NCBI RefSeq assembly: GCF_029761915.1
Contig: NZ_CP121695.1
Location: forward strand, 3,935,501 to 3,999,500
Source: Bradyrhizobium sp. CB1650
Lineage (GTDB): Bacteria > Pseudomonadota > Alphaproteobacteria > Rhizobiales > Xanthobacteraceae
Direction of reading: 5' to 3'
Length of the DNA: 64,000 bases
Each line of letters opens with the position of its first letter. Position 1 is the stretch's first letter. Shown one piece after another: positions 33,961 to 41,853 of the stretch. Both the position numbers and the translations under genes were made by a program. The notes below the pieces were generated by a model. That model ran no database searches. It was given only the letters and a program-made list of their open reading frames with translations, and had not been told where the DNA came from.

Positions 33961-34785
33961 ATGGCAGTGCATCAGGTCAATCCGGGAGGAAAGCTCGCAT
34001 CCCTCGATCCGATCTGGGATCGGGTCCGGATCGAAGCCGAGGACATCGTGCATCGCGAGCCGGAGCTTGCGACCTTCATCTATTCGACGGTGCTGCATCA
34101 CAGTCGCCTGGAGGATTCGGTCATCCACCGTCTCGCCGACCGGCTTGATCACTCCGCGCTCTCGGGCGACCTCGTGCGCCAGACCTATGACGAAGCGTTG
34201 CGCGAAGATCCCGATCTCGGCAACGCCTTCCGCGCTGATCTCGTCGCCGTCTACGACCGCGATCCCGCGACCTCGCGCTTCATCGATCCCTTGCTCTACT
34301 TCAAGGGCTTTCACGCCATCCAGACCCATCGCCTCGCGCACTGGCTCTATCTGAAGGGCCGCAAGGACTTCGCTTTCTATCTCCAGAGCCGCGCGTCGGC
34401 GGTGTTCCAGACCGACATCAATCCTGCCGCGCGCATCGGCCGCGGCATCTTCCTCGACCACGCCACCGGCTTCGTCTGCGGCGAGACCGCTGTCATCGAG
34501 GACGACGTCTCGATCCTGCACGGCGTCACGCTCGGTGGCACCGGCAAGGAGAACGAGGACCGCCATCCAAAAATCCGTCACGGCGTCATGATCGGCGCGG
34601 GCGCAAAGATCCTCGGCAACATCGAGGTCGGGCATTGCGCGCGCATCGCCGCGGGCTCGGTCGTGGTGAAGCCGGTGCCACACAACGTCACGGTCGCAGG
34701 CGTCCCGGCCAAGATCGTTGGCGAGGCCGGCTGCGCCGAGCCGTCGCGCACCATGGATCAGATGATCAACGCGATGGGACTCTGA
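33961..34785 (+). CDS. cysE: Serine O-acetyltransferase
   Basis: A 274-residue CysE that acetylates L-serine with acetyl-CoA, the first step of cysteine synthesis. The N-terminal helical SATase domain (about residues 15-130) includes DPLLYFKGFHAIQTHR; the left-handed beta-helix follows with GIFLDHATG near 160 and hexapeptide repeats such as VSILHGVTLGG and IGAGAKILGN. Length fits the family. ATG 33961 is preceded by AAAGAG. The DUF3126 gene follows after a weak hairpin. Confidence 0.94.
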   Translation: MAVHQVNPGGKLASLDPIWDRVRIEAEDIVHREPELATFIYSTVLHHSRLEDSVIHRLADRLDHSALSGDLVRQTYDEALREDPDLGNAFRADLVAVYDRDPATSRFIDPLLYFKGFHAIQTHRLAHWLYLKGRKDFAFYLQSRASAVFQTDINPAARIGRGIFLDHATGFVCGETAVIEDDVSILHGVTLGGTGKENEDRHPKIRHGVMIGAGAKILGNIEVGHCARIAAGSVVVKPVPHNVTVAGVPAKIVGEAGCAEPSRTMDQMINAMGL

Positions 34786-34906
34786 TGTCCCGAGGGGCGG
34801 ATTTTTCTGCCCCGATCGTCCCCAAAATTCTCGGGAATTCATGCTGGCGGTTCGTCGCATCTCGTCCTAAAACCCCGCCAACTCAGATTTCGATTGGAGA
34901 CTTGCT

Positions 34907-35125
34907 GTGGACGTCAAAGAAGTGAGGAAGCTCGACGCGTATTTGAAGCGCGTATTCGGCAATCCCAAGATTCGCGTCGTGCCGCGGCCGAAGAAGGACG
35001 ACTCCGCCGAGGTCTATATCGGCGAGGAGTTCATCGGCGTGCTGTTCGTCGACGACGAGGACGACGATCGCTCGTTTCAGTTCCAGATGGCGATCCTCGA
35101 AGACGATCTCGTCGATCAGGAGTAG
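34907..35125 (+). CDS. DUF3126 family protein
   Basis: A 72-residue acidic soluble protein of the alphaproteobacterial DUF3126 family, starting with GTG 34907. Characteristic pieces are KLDAYLKRVFGN at the N-terminus, EVYIGEEFIGVLF in the middle and FQMAILEDDLV at the end. Function unknown. Its place just after cysE is commonly conserved in Rhizobiales as far as I recall, so a link to sulfur metabolism is possible but unproven. Confidence 0.85.
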   Translation: MDVKEVRKLDAYLKRVFGNPKIRVVPRPKKDDSAEVYIGEEFIGVLFVDDEDDDRSFQFQMAILEDDLVDQE

Positions 35126-35172
35126 CGACGATCGTGTTGTTCTGTGGGGCCGCGGGACGCGACCCCATCGTC

Positions 35173-35580
35173 CTATGTCTTCGCAAGAATGCGCAGCCGC
35201 GCCGTGGCGTCGGCAACCGTGATGCCCTCGGCATCGACGAGTTCGGCTTGCACCACCATCTCGCGATCGGTCCGTTCGATAACCCGCGCCCGCGCCGTGA
35301 TCGGCCCGATCCTTGCGGGCTTTAGGAAGCGCGTATCCAGGCTCCTTGTGACCACCGTCAGGTCAGGAGATAGCGCTGCGAGGGCGCAAATGCCCGTGGC
35401 GGAATCCAGCATCGCTGCCAAAAATCCACCCTGGATCGTCCCATGCCTGTTGGTGAACGATAGCTGGGCCTGAAAGCGGATCAGGGCGATTTGTCCGGTC
35501 TCGTCGAAGCCAAGCCACTCGCGTCCCAACAGCAGGGCGCCAGGTGGCAAGTCTGCTGCCGCATCGCTCACGTCGGTCAC
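35173..35580 (-). CDS. PaaI-type hotdog thioesterase
   Basis: A 135-residue hotdog-fold protein with the PaaI active-site pattern: NRHGTIQGGFLAAMLDSATG near residue 44, where HG-x2-QGG aligns with the HGGxxxxLxD region and Asp acts as nucleophile or base. It probably hydrolyses an acyl-CoA. Start GTG 35580 is chosen because upstream codons carry no family-like sequence; the ribosome site is weak. It converges with the DUF3126 gene. Confidence 0.78.
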   Translation of the reverse strand: MTDVSDAAADLPPGALLLGREWLGFDETGQIALIRFQAQLSFTNRHGTIQGGFLAAMLDSATGICALAALSPDLTVVTRSLDTRFLKPARIGPITARARVIERTDREMVVQAELVDAEGITVADATARLRILAKT

Positions 35581-35642
35581 CGCGCTTTGATGTATCGACG
35601 ATGAGCCTATCAGCCGGTCAATGCCACGCAAGCGATATGGCC

Positions 35643-36350
35643 TCAGCCCCGCGGTCCGCGCAACTGCAGCGTCAGCCTGTCCATCGCCGACGCCACCTCG
35701 CGCCATTGCGACAGCCAACTCCGCGGAAAGCGGAAGGTGAGATCGGCGCCGTCGACGCGGCGCTCGGACAGGCACATGCCCGGCGTGGCCGCATCGCGCG
35801 TGCAGCGCGCAGTCAGGACCGGATTTGCGCCGGAAAACAGATCCTCGCTGCCATAGGGCGTCTCGCTGCGGAACATCCGCATCGTCAGCCCATCTTCCGG
35901 CATCGCCGCGGCCTGATCGAGATAGCGCGGATAGATCGTGCTGATGCGCTGCTCGGGCGCCAGCGCTTCGTGATGCGCCGCGATCGACAGGAAGATGCGA
36001 TCGATCGGCTGCATCGCCTCGTCCACGGTGTCGGCCGTGACGTGCTTCGGTGCGCCCGGCGGCTCGAGCGAGGGATAGAGGAAGTCGAGATCGATGCGTT
36101 CCTGCGGCCCCGAGTGCCGCTGGATCTTCATGCGGATCGCGGCCATCGGCACGTTGAACAGGGTGCCGCCGACGCTCATCGGCAGTTTGTCGGGTGCGTT
36201 CGCGCCGCCGACGCCCCAGGTCGGCCACAGGAGATAGGCGACAAGTGCGACCGCACTCACCGCAACCGTACCGCTGAGCACGATCGGGACGAGATGGGCC
36301 CTCGCGCGCATCCTGTGGGAGCGAGGGGAGACTGCCGAAAACACCGTCAT
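35643..36350 (-). CDS. Single-span membrane-anchored hypothetical protein
   Basis: A 235-residue protein: short Arg-rich N-terminus, one membrane span at about residues 20-42, then a periplasmic domain of about 190 residues with two cysteines (LTARCTRD and GMCLSERR, probably a disulfide). No family recognised. Start ATG 36350 is the first in the frame. A CtrA-type site lies 138 bases upstream of it, in the divergent region shared with the small membrane gene at 36578. Confidence 0.68.
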   Translation of the reverse strand: MTVFSAVSPRSHRMRARAHLVPIVLSGTVAVSAVALVAYLLWPTWGVGGANAPDKLPMSVGGTLFNVPMAAIRMKIQRHSGPQERIDLDFLYPSLEPPGAPKHVTADTVDEAMQPIDRIFLSIAAHHEALAPEQRISTIYPRYLDQAAAMPEDGLTMRMFRSETPYGSEDLFSGANPVLTARCTRDAATPGMCLSERRVDGADLTFRFPRSWLSQWREVASAMDRLTLQLRGPRG

Positions 36351-36487
36351 GAACTTGCGCGCGTGAGCCGGGGAAGTCGGCCGATGGCCGACGAATCAGC
36401 CGCGACTATGCCATGCGGCGGCGGTTTCGCGGAGCATTCCCGGCGAATGGCAGGCGCGAGGGGCTCTGCGCGTCCTGCCCGGCGCCG

Positions 36488-36502
36488 TTAACCGTCCCTT
36501 AA
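36488..36502. promoter_or_regulatory. CtrA-type binding site, exact
   Basis: TTAA (36488-36491), seven bases, TTAA (36499-36502): exact TTAA-N7-TTAA, with another TTAA at 36515-36518. It lies 76 bases before the start of the small membrane protein at 36578 and 138 bases before the divergent 36350 gene. Confidence 0.6.
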
Positions 36503-36577
36503 GGATAATGTAGCGTTAAGGCGCGCTTTTTGTCACAGGAAGGTACCCCGGCGTTGCGTAAGTGCGGAACCGTTCCG

Positions 36578-36907
36578 ATGACACCCGAGACCCTGAATAC
36601 TTTCTTCGCCATCTGCATCGGCTTTGCGCTCGCGGGCGCGCTCGTCAACGGATACCAGGCGATCGCGCAGCGTCCCGCAGGTTTTGGGCTGCTCCAGCAG
36701 GGCGTGGCCCCGAAGACCTTCGCGGCGGTGCCTTTCCTGGTGTTCGCCGCTCCCTTCATCATCATGCGCAACACGCTGCGCGGGATGCGGGTGGAAAGTC
36801 GCCGCTTCGAATTCGTGATGATGGCGACCGTCATCGCGGGCTTCTGGAGCATGATGAGCGGCACGTTCTTCCTGATGACGCTGCGCGCGGCGGGCGTCCT
36901 CGCCTGA
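36578..36907 (+). CDS. Small membrane protein, 109 residues (DUF6949-like)
   Basis: Three hydrophobic segments (about residues 5-25, 45-62 and 80-100) joined by short polar loops, so an inner-membrane protein. Conserved pieces such as FGLLQQGVAPKTFAAVPFL resemble a rhizobial membrane family that I recall as DUF6949; the assignment is tentative and the function unknown. ATG 36578 is preferred; a TTG at 36530 would add 16 polar residues. The exact CtrA-type site upstream suggests cell-cycle control. A hairpin terminator follows. Confidence 0.72.
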   Translation: MTPETLNTFFAICIGFALAGALVNGYQAIAQRPAGFGLLQQGVAPKTFAAVPFLVFAAPFIIMRNTLRGMRVESRRFEFVMMATVIAGFWSMMSGTFFLMTLRAAGVLA

Positions 36908-36917
36908 CGCTGTTCCA

Positions 36918-36941
36918 GGGCTGCCGGCACGGCGGCCCTTT
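36918..36941 (+). terminator. Rho-independent terminator after the small membrane gene
   Basis: GGGCTGCC (36918-36925) pairs with GGCGGCCC (36931-36938) with one G-U pair, followed by TTTGCTT. Confidence 0.6.
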
Positions 36942-37014
36942 GCTTCAAGCCCGCCGTTTCGCTATGCCAGGGTCCAAAGCGCGATCGTTGATCACGCTTC
37001 AGCTTTTTGCTTGC

Positions 37015-37080
37015 GCATGATCTTTGCGGAAAACCGCCGCACGCTTCGTGCTAACGCGGCCCTTCGGGTCCGGATCATGC
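37015..37080. repeat. MITE-like interspersed repeat, copy 2
   Basis: Bounded by GCATGATC and GATCATGC and similar throughout to copy 1 at 2413-2477. Immediately upstream (36975-37012) is a hairpin with AAAGCGC/GCGCTT-like arms and a CTTTTTGCTT tail, mirroring the hairpin before copy 1. It ends 21 bases before the carbonic anhydrase-like gene. Confidence 0.75.
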
Positions 37081-37101
37081 TTTAGGTGACAGGAGACCTC
37101 A

Positions 37102-37632
37102 ATGGCGATCTACGAGCTCGACGGGCAGGCGCCCGATCTTCCCGCCGACGGCAATTACTTCATCGCGGAGACCGCGACCGTGATCGGCCGCGTGCGCCTG
37201 AAGCCGGGCGCAAGCGTCTGGTTCGGCGCCGTGCTGCGCGGCGACAATGAGTGGATCGAGATCGGCGAGGGCTCCAACGTGCAGGATGGCTCGACCTGCC
37301 ACACCGATCTCGGCTTTCCGCTTCACATCGGCAAGAACTGTACCGTCGGTCATAACGTCATCCTGCACGGCTGCACGATCGAGGACGGCGCGCTTGTCGG
37401 CATGGGTTCGATCGTGATGAACGGCGCGAAGATCGGCCGCAACAGCATCGTCGGCGCGGGCTCCGTCATCACCGAGGGCAAGGAATTTCCCGAACGCTCG
37501 CTGGTCATCGGCTCGCCCGCGCGCGCGATCCGCACGCTGGACGACGCCCAGGTCCAGAAAATGGGGAGCGCGGCGAAGTTCTACGTCGCCAACGGCCCTC
37601 GTTTCACGAAGGGTTTGAAGCGGATCGGCTGA
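37102..37632 (+). CDS. Gamma carbonic anhydrase family protein
   Basis: A 176-residue left-handed beta-helix protein of the gamma carbonic anhydrase/YrdA family. The three metal histidines are visible in STCHTDLG near residue 72 and in [10 protein letters not shown] near 90-95; GAVLRGDN near 47 holds the conserved Arg and Asp. Active carbonic anhydrase is uncertain because many YrdA-type relatives lack an acidic proton-shuttle loop, which appears absent here too. ATG 37102 follows AGGAGA. Confidence 0.88.
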   Translation: MAIYELDGQAPDLPADGNYFIAETATVIGRVRLKPGASVWFGAVLRGDNEWIEIGEGSNVQDGSTCHTDLGFPLHIGKNCTVGHNVILHGCTIEDGALVGMGSIVMNGAKIGRNSIVGAGSVITEGKEFPERSLVIGSPARAIRTLDDAQVQKMGSAAKFYVANGPRFTKGLKRIG

Positions 37633-37678
37633 GGCGCAACGCGCAGGGGCCGGCCACATGCGCATGCGCGAGACGAGG

Positions 37679-37843
37679 TTAGCTTCCTTCGGACTCGCGC
37701 GCCTCTTTTGAGGTCGCCACCTTCTCATGCCCCGCGGCCCACAGCGCGTGCTCGTCGCTGCCATCCTGATACGGGTTGGCGTCGGCGGGAATATTCTCGC
37801 GCGCGGCGCGTTCGCCTTCCGCAAAGGGATCGCGATCCGTCAT
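37679..37843 (-). CDS. Small Rmf/CrpP-family protein, 54 residues
   Basis: Open frame from ATG 37843 to TAA 37679. The protein has the spacing G-x2-A-x(6)-NPY-x2-G-x(7)-W-x2-G (DPFAEGERAARE, ANPYQDGSDEHALW, AAGHEK), which fits the Rmf/CrpP family related to ribosome modulation factor. Function in rhizobia is unproven; ribosome binding or stress response is the natural guess. Its ATG overlaps the TGA of the upstream 76-residue gene (ATGA), so they are coupled. Confidence 0.7.
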   Translation of the reverse strand: MTDRDPFAEGERAARENIPADANPYQDGSDEHALWAAGHEKVATSKEARESEGS

Positions 37844-38070
37844 CGTGATTTCGCCTTTCTGACTTTGGGGCGCGCGGCCAGCTTGCTCGATTCACTGTCG
37901 AGCCTGGCACTCTTGCGCAAGGCGTCCCTGAGATCGATGGGAATGCCGTGCTTCTTCAGGAGATCGGCAAAGGCTTCATCCGCGAGTTCCTGAAACGTCG
38001 CCATCCTGTCGCGCCCCAATTGCTTCAGCTTGTCGAACGTATCCTCGTCGAACGCGATCAGTTTGCGCAT
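37840..38070 (-). CDS. Small hypothetical protein, possible ribbon-helix-helix DNA-binding protein
   Basis: A 76-residue basic protein beginning MRKLIAFDEDTFDKLKQLG. The strand-helix-helix pattern (LIAFDEDTFDKLKQL, then MATFQELADEAFADLLKKHG) matches the ribbon-helix-helix fold, followed by a Lys/Arg-rich tail. It could be a transcription factor or an antitoxin-like protein; the partner gene overlapping by four bases is not a recognised toxin. ATG 38070 has AGGAAGG-type sequence upstream. Confidence 0.65.
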   Translation of the reverse strand: MRKLIAFDEDTFDKLKQLGRDRMATFQELADEAFADLLKKHGIPIDLRDALRKSARLDSESSKLAARPKVRKAKSR

Positions 38071-38165
38071 GATCGTGGCTGCCTTCCTATTTCAAGCGGA
38101 CGTGACGGGATTTGTTCCGGAACGGGTCCGCGCCGGAGCGGTTGACCGGCAAAGGAGAATTTCCG

Positions 38166-38480
38166 ATGGCCAAGCCGTCTGCAATGTCGTCCGCAACCGT
38201 TTCAATCAAGGCCTTGATCGTGATCTGCGGCATCGCCGCGATGCCGGCCGCCTCACTCGCGCAGGGCACCAGCGGCGCCGCCGGATCGAGCAGCGGCGGC
38301 GTTGCCAACGCGCCGGCGCCGCCGCCCGGCACCAACAGCCTTGGCACGGCGCAATCCTCCGGCCCGAATGCTGCGCCCGGGGTTACTACCGGTACTGGGA
38401 GTGCTTCCGTCGATGCCACCGTCCAGACCGAGAACAGGCAACTCGACAAGAAGATGAAGAGTATCTGCCGCGGCTGCTGA
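38166..38480 (+). CDS. Small secreted hypothetical protein, Gly/Pro/Ser-rich
   Basis: A 104-residue protein with a signal peptide ending PAASLA before QGTSG, a low-complexity mature region rich in Gly, Ser, Pro and Ala, and a basic C-terminus DKKMKSICRGC with two Cys. No family function is known. ATG 38166 follows AAGGAGA by eight bases; upstream starts are out of context. Confidence 0.72.
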   Translation: MAKPSAMSSATVSIKALIVICGIAAMPAASLAQGTSGAAGSSSGGVANAPAPPPGTNSLGTAQSSGPNAAPGVTTGTGSASVDATVQTENRQLDKKMKSICRGC

Positions 38481-38583
38481 CGCTCGCGCGGAAGTGAGCC
38501 AGCACACCTGTCCGAAAGTCCCAAGCGACATTAGCTTGCCCTTGCTTTGAAGTGTGGACGGTTTCCACACGGAGGGTTGAGCG

Positions 38584-38967
38584 ATGTTACGCAAGACGAT
38601 CATGGTTGCCCTGGCCGTTGCGGTGGTCGGACTGTCGGCGCCTCAGGCGGCGCAGGCCCGGGGTGGCTTTGGGGGCTTCCATGGTGGTGGTTTCCACGGA
38701 GGCGGATTTCACGGCGGCGGCTGGGGCCACGGGTGGCACGGCCATTGGCGCGGCGGCGGCTTCTGGCCCGGCGTCGCAATCGGTGCGGGTCTCGCCGGCG
38801 CCGGGTTTTATGGCGGCTACTACGGTTACGGCTATCCCTACTACGGCGATCCCTATTACTACAGCGCCGGCGATGGCGGCGGCGGATATGGCGGCTGCTA
38901 CGTCGCGCGGCAGGGCGTCATGACACCCTCCGGATGGCGGATCCGCCGCGTCGACGTCTGCGACTAG
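38584..38967 (+). CDS. Glycine/histidine/tyrosine-rich secreted protein
   Basis: A 127-residue exported protein. The signal peptide ends AAQA before RGGFG. Next come repeated GGFHG units (near residues 30-45), a short hydrophobic glycine segment (WPGVAIGAGLAGAGFY) that could sit in a membrane, Tyr-rich YYGYGYPYYGDPYYY, and a conserved C-terminal module with two Cys (GGCYVARQG and RRVDVCD). This layout is common among small rhizobial envelope proteins of unknown role. ATG 38584 follows GGAGGG. Confidence 0.78.
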   Translation: MLRKTIMVALAVAVVGLSAPQAAQARGGFGGFHGGGFHGGGFHGGGWGHGWHGHWRGGGFWPGVAIGAGLAGAGFYGGYYGYGYPYYGDPYYYSAGDGGGGYGGCYVARQGVMTPSGWRIRRVDVCD

Positions 38968-38984
38968 AACCTCGTTGGAGGCGC

Positions 38985-39027
38985 AAAAAAACAAGGCCGT
39001 TGACGCAGTATACCGTCAACGACCTTG
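38985..39027 (-). terminator. Rho-independent terminator of the minus-strand coiled-coil gene
   Basis: CAAGGCCGTTGACG (38992-39005) pairs with CGTCAACGACCTTG (39014-39027) with one mismatch; the A run at 38985-38991 is a seven-T tail on the minus strand. The hairpin may also stop plus-strand transcripts of the glycine-rich gene. Confidence 0.85.
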
Positions 39028-39151
39028 CCAGCCCCGGATATTGAAATTGGCTCACGCCATCCGGTACGCGCGAGCATGGCGCGGAATCATACGGGCGAAT
39101 GTGATCCAGTTCACAACCGGCAAAATTAAAATCCGGGCGTTTCGCCCCGAA

Positions 39152-39646
39152 TCAGCCGCGCGACTTGCGGGATCGGGCGCTCGCATGCGCCCGGCGGACC
39201 GGCTTGCGCCGGGTGACGGTCGGCGTATCGGCCTCGGTGGTCCGGGCGCTGGCAAAGGACTGCCGCAGGCCGTCGACGGACTCGGTCAGGCTCGCGACCT
39301 GCTCCGACAGGCGCTTGGCATCGGCCTGCTGCGCTGCCAGAAGCCGCTTCACCGTCTGGAGCTGATCTTGCACGACCTGTAGCTGGTCGATCGACTCCTG
39401 CTGAGTGGCTTCCAGCCCCTTGGTTTTCTCGACGAGCTGTTCGGAGGCCTGTGCGGTGCGGGCCTGGAGCTGCCGGGACATCACGACCCGGTCGGTCTCC
39501 GGCGCATGGCCAGTATAGATGCGCCAGATCGCGATCGAGGTGACGCCGATAATCAGCAATAGAAGGGCTGCGGCGGTCAGCGCGATTGGCTGAGCGCCGA
39601 GACGGAGGAGGGGATTGGCCGGTTTATCCTCTGCGAGATCGATCAT
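39152..39646 (-). CDS. Membrane-anchored coiled-coil hypothetical protein
   Basis: A 164-residue protein: short cytoplasmic N-terminus, one membrane span near residues 20-42, then a long heptad-rich stretch (LEATQQESIDQLQVVQDQL, then RLSEQVASLTESVDGL) that should form a coiled coil in the periplasm, and a very basic C-terminus (RRKPVRRAHASARSRKS). No enzyme motif. ATG 39646 is preferred because it precedes the span directly. A strong terminator lies downstream. Confidence 0.72.
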   Translation of the reverse strand: MIDLAEDKPANPLLRLGAQPIALTAAALLLLIIGVTSIAIWRIYTGHAPETDRVVMSRQLQARTAQASEQLVEKTKGLEATQQESIDQLQVVQDQLQTVKRLLAAQQADAKRLSEQVASLTESVDGLRQSFASARTTEADTPTVTRRKPVRRAHASARSRKSRG

Positions 39647-39915
39647 CGCTGACAAACCCCAAATGGAAACCCGGAAAGTGGCGAAGACCGGCAAGCCCTG
39701 AGGCGGCCGGGAGGTCCCGAAAGCGTTACAGTTCGGCAAGAAATGGGACGAAAAGGAGGCCGCGGGCCGAAAAACGCAATTGTTCCAGTCCCCAAAGCGG
39801 GCAGGCTTGGAAATCGGAGCCTGGTTCGCCCTCAAAAAAGAGCGCCCCCGTCCATGCCGAATCCGGCTGGACGAGGAGCTGATTTCTTCGCGACGGCCAG
39901 ATCCCCCTGTGCCCG

Positions 39916-40133
39916 TCACCCGAAATTCGTCACGTTATCCGCTAGGGGGCGGGCGGCCTTCATCGAAGGCTGGATGGTCATACGGTAGGCAATGAACGCT
40001 CGACCGTCGAACCTCTCCAGGACCTCGTCGCAGGCCGGCATCGATACTCGCCCTGGCTTGCCGGCGGCGTCGCCAGCTCAAGCCGACGAAAACCTGCGCC
40101 ACACGCGGAACACGTGACATCGTTCTTTTTCAT
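39916..40133 (-). pseudogene. Small zinc-ribbon protein, broken by a one-base deletion
   Basis: ATG 40133 starts MKKNDVTCSACGAGFRRLE, then GEYRC; from there the frame becomes meaningless, while the neighbouring frame continues PACDEVLERFDGRAFIAY and RMTIQPS to a TGA at 39916. Restoring one C in the run at 40033-40039 gives CPACDEV, a second CxxC knuckle, and about 72 residues in all. This matches a family of small rhizobial zinc-ribbon proteins (CxxC-x(20)-CxxC). It may be a true pseudogene or a sequencing error. Confidence 0.6.
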
Positions 40134-40235
40134 GCAAACCCCGTAGAAATACTGGTGCGGCTTCTTAACACGGGTTAGGGCGAAACTTGGGTCGCTGGCC
40201 GTGGGGTGTCAAAAAAAGATCATGTGGCCGAGCCG

Positions 40236-40967
40236 CTAGGGCTGAAACGAAGAGAACGGACCCGAATACGTCTTTGCGCGTGGCGCGGCATAGGGACCAA
40301 GCCGCGACGTCTTCAAGTCGAGCCGAACCAGCCCTTCTGCCAACGTCACCGCCGCGGCGACGCCGTCGATCACGGGCAGGCCGTGTGTGTCCGCTAGCTC
40401 GGCTGCCAGGTCCGCCATGCCGGCACAGCCGAGCACGATGGCTTCAGTGCGATCGTCGCTGATCGCGGCCGTGATCTCAGCGGCGATTTTCGCGAGCGCG
40501 TCGGTATTGCGCTCCTCGAGCGCGAGCACTGGCACCTCCGCGGCGCGGACACGGCCGCAGCGCGCGGCAAGGCCGTACTTCTTCAGATTGTGCTCGATCG
40601 GCACGATCGAGACACTGAGCGTCGTCACCACGGCAAAGCGTGCGGCGATCAGGCTCGCCATGTGGAACGCTGCTTCGCCGATGCCGATCACTGGGCTACG
40701 CGCGGCCGCGCGCGCGGCATCGAGGCCGGTGTCGTCGAAGCAGGCGATGATGTGGGCGTCGGCGCCGTCGCGATCGGCCTCGCGGATGCAGCCGAGCATG
40801 CCGGGCACGGCGAAGGCCTCGTCGTAAAAGCCCTCGATCGAGGCCGGGCCCATCGTCGGCTGGCGTGCGTCGATCACGGTATCGGGCAACGCGGCGGCGC
40901 GCGCGGCGGCGGCAATCTTCGCCGTCATCGTCGCAGTGGTGTTGGGATTGACGACGTGAAGTCGCAT
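40236..40967 (-). CDS. Asp/Glu/hydantoin racemase family protein
   Basis: A 243-residue protein of the Asp/Glu racemase superfamily, closest in motifs to hydantoin racemases. Both active-site cysteines are present: ACFDDTGLDAAR near residue 80 and LGCAGM near 180, so it should epimerise an amino acid or hydantoin without cofactor. ATG 40967 follows the stop of the permease gene by four bases; TTG 40979 is an alternative overlapping start. As the last gene of the ABC operon it probably acts on the imported compound. Confidence 0.87.
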   Translation of the reverse strand: MRLHVVNPNTTATMTAKIAAAARAAALPDTVIDARQPTMGPASIEGFYDEAFAVPGMLGCIREADRDGADAHIIACFDDTGLDAARAAARSPVIGIGEAAFHMASLIAARFAVVTTLSVSIVPIEHNLKKYGLAARCGRVRAAEVPVLALEERNTDALAKIAAEITAAISDDRTEAIVLGCAGMADLAAELADTHGLPVIDGVAAAVTLAEGLVRLDLKTSRLGPYAAPRAKTYSGPFSSFQP

Positions 40968-40971
40968 CAGA

Positions 40972-41850
40972 TCAGACAAGTCCCTTGCCGGCGTCCGAAC
41001 CCTTCGCCGCCTGCCGCTTGTTCAGCATGTGGATGGTGCCGAGCGCAAGCGTGATCACGGCAAAGGACACGGCCGAGATCACCGTGCCGAGCGCGTAGAT
41101 GTCGGGTTTCGTCACCGTCGTGGTGAGGCCCTGGAGATCGAGCGGCAGGGTGTTCACCGGCCCGATCGCCTGGCTCGAGCGTGCGAGTTCGTCCCAGGAC
41201 AGCGTGAAGCCGAACAGGCCGATGCCGATCACGGAGGGCAGGATGATCGGCAGCACGACGTGGCGGAAGGTCTGCCAGGGCGTTGCGCCGAGATCGCGCG
41301 CGGCTTCCTCCAGGCGGGGATCGAAGCGGTTGAAGATCGCGAACATGATCAGGAGCCCGAACGGCAGCGTCCAGGTCAGATGCGCGCCAAGGCCGGAGGT
41401 GAGCAGGCCCATCGAGGTCTCAAAATTCTCGTTCCAGTGCGCCTTGATCAGGTCGTCGACGATGCGGAATTCCAGGGAGATGCCGAGCGAGGTGATGATC
41501 GACGGGACAATGAGGCTTGCGATCGCCGAATAGAACAGGATGCTCTGCGCCCTGAACTTGCGGCGGAAGGCCATGCCGGCGGCGACCGACAGCACGACGG
41601 TGACGGCCATCACCACGAGGCCGAGCAGCAGCGAGCGGCGGAAGGCGGCGCCGAGATCGACGATGCCGGTGCCCTGGAACAGTTTTGCCAGCCAGTAGGT
41701 CGATACCCCGTTCATCGGGAAAGTGAGGCCGCCCTGCGGCCCCTGGAACGACAAGATGTAGATCGCGATCATCGGCCCATAGAGAAACAGCACATAGGCC
41801 GCGAAGAAGATCGCGAGAACATAGAAGCTGCGCGGGCGTCCCTCCTTCAT
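40972..41850 (-). CDS. Spermidine/putrescine-type ABC transporter permease (PotC-like)
   Basis: A 292-residue permease with six membrane segments. The EAA loop LEEAARDLGATPWQTFRHV near residue 195 is typical of the PotC/YdcV branch. It forms the membrane channel with the PotB-like gene, which ends three bases upstream. The substrate may be a polyamine, amino acid or other small organic nitrogen compound. Confidence 0.92.
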   Translation of the reverse strand: MKEGRPRSFYVLAIFFAAYVLFLYGPMIAIYILSFQGPQGGLTFPMNGVSTYWLAKLFQGTGIVDLGAAFRRSLLLGLVVMAVTVVLSVAAGMAFRRKFRAQSILFYSAIASLIVPSIITSLGISLEFRIVDDLIKAHWNENFETSMGLLTSGLGAHLTWTLPFGLLIMFAIFNRFDPRLEEAARDLGATPWQTFRHVVLPIILPSVIGIGLFGFTLSWDELARSSQAIGPVNTLPLDLQGLTTTVTKPDIYALGTVISAVSFAVITLALGTIHMLNKRQAAKGSDAGKGLV

Positions 41851-41853
41851 CGC

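Noticed and set aside
37679..38070. Toxin-antitoxin module
   Set aside because: The upstream gene could be an antitoxin-like ribbon-helix-helix protein, but the partner fits the Rmf/CrpP family and not RelE, PIN or another known toxin.
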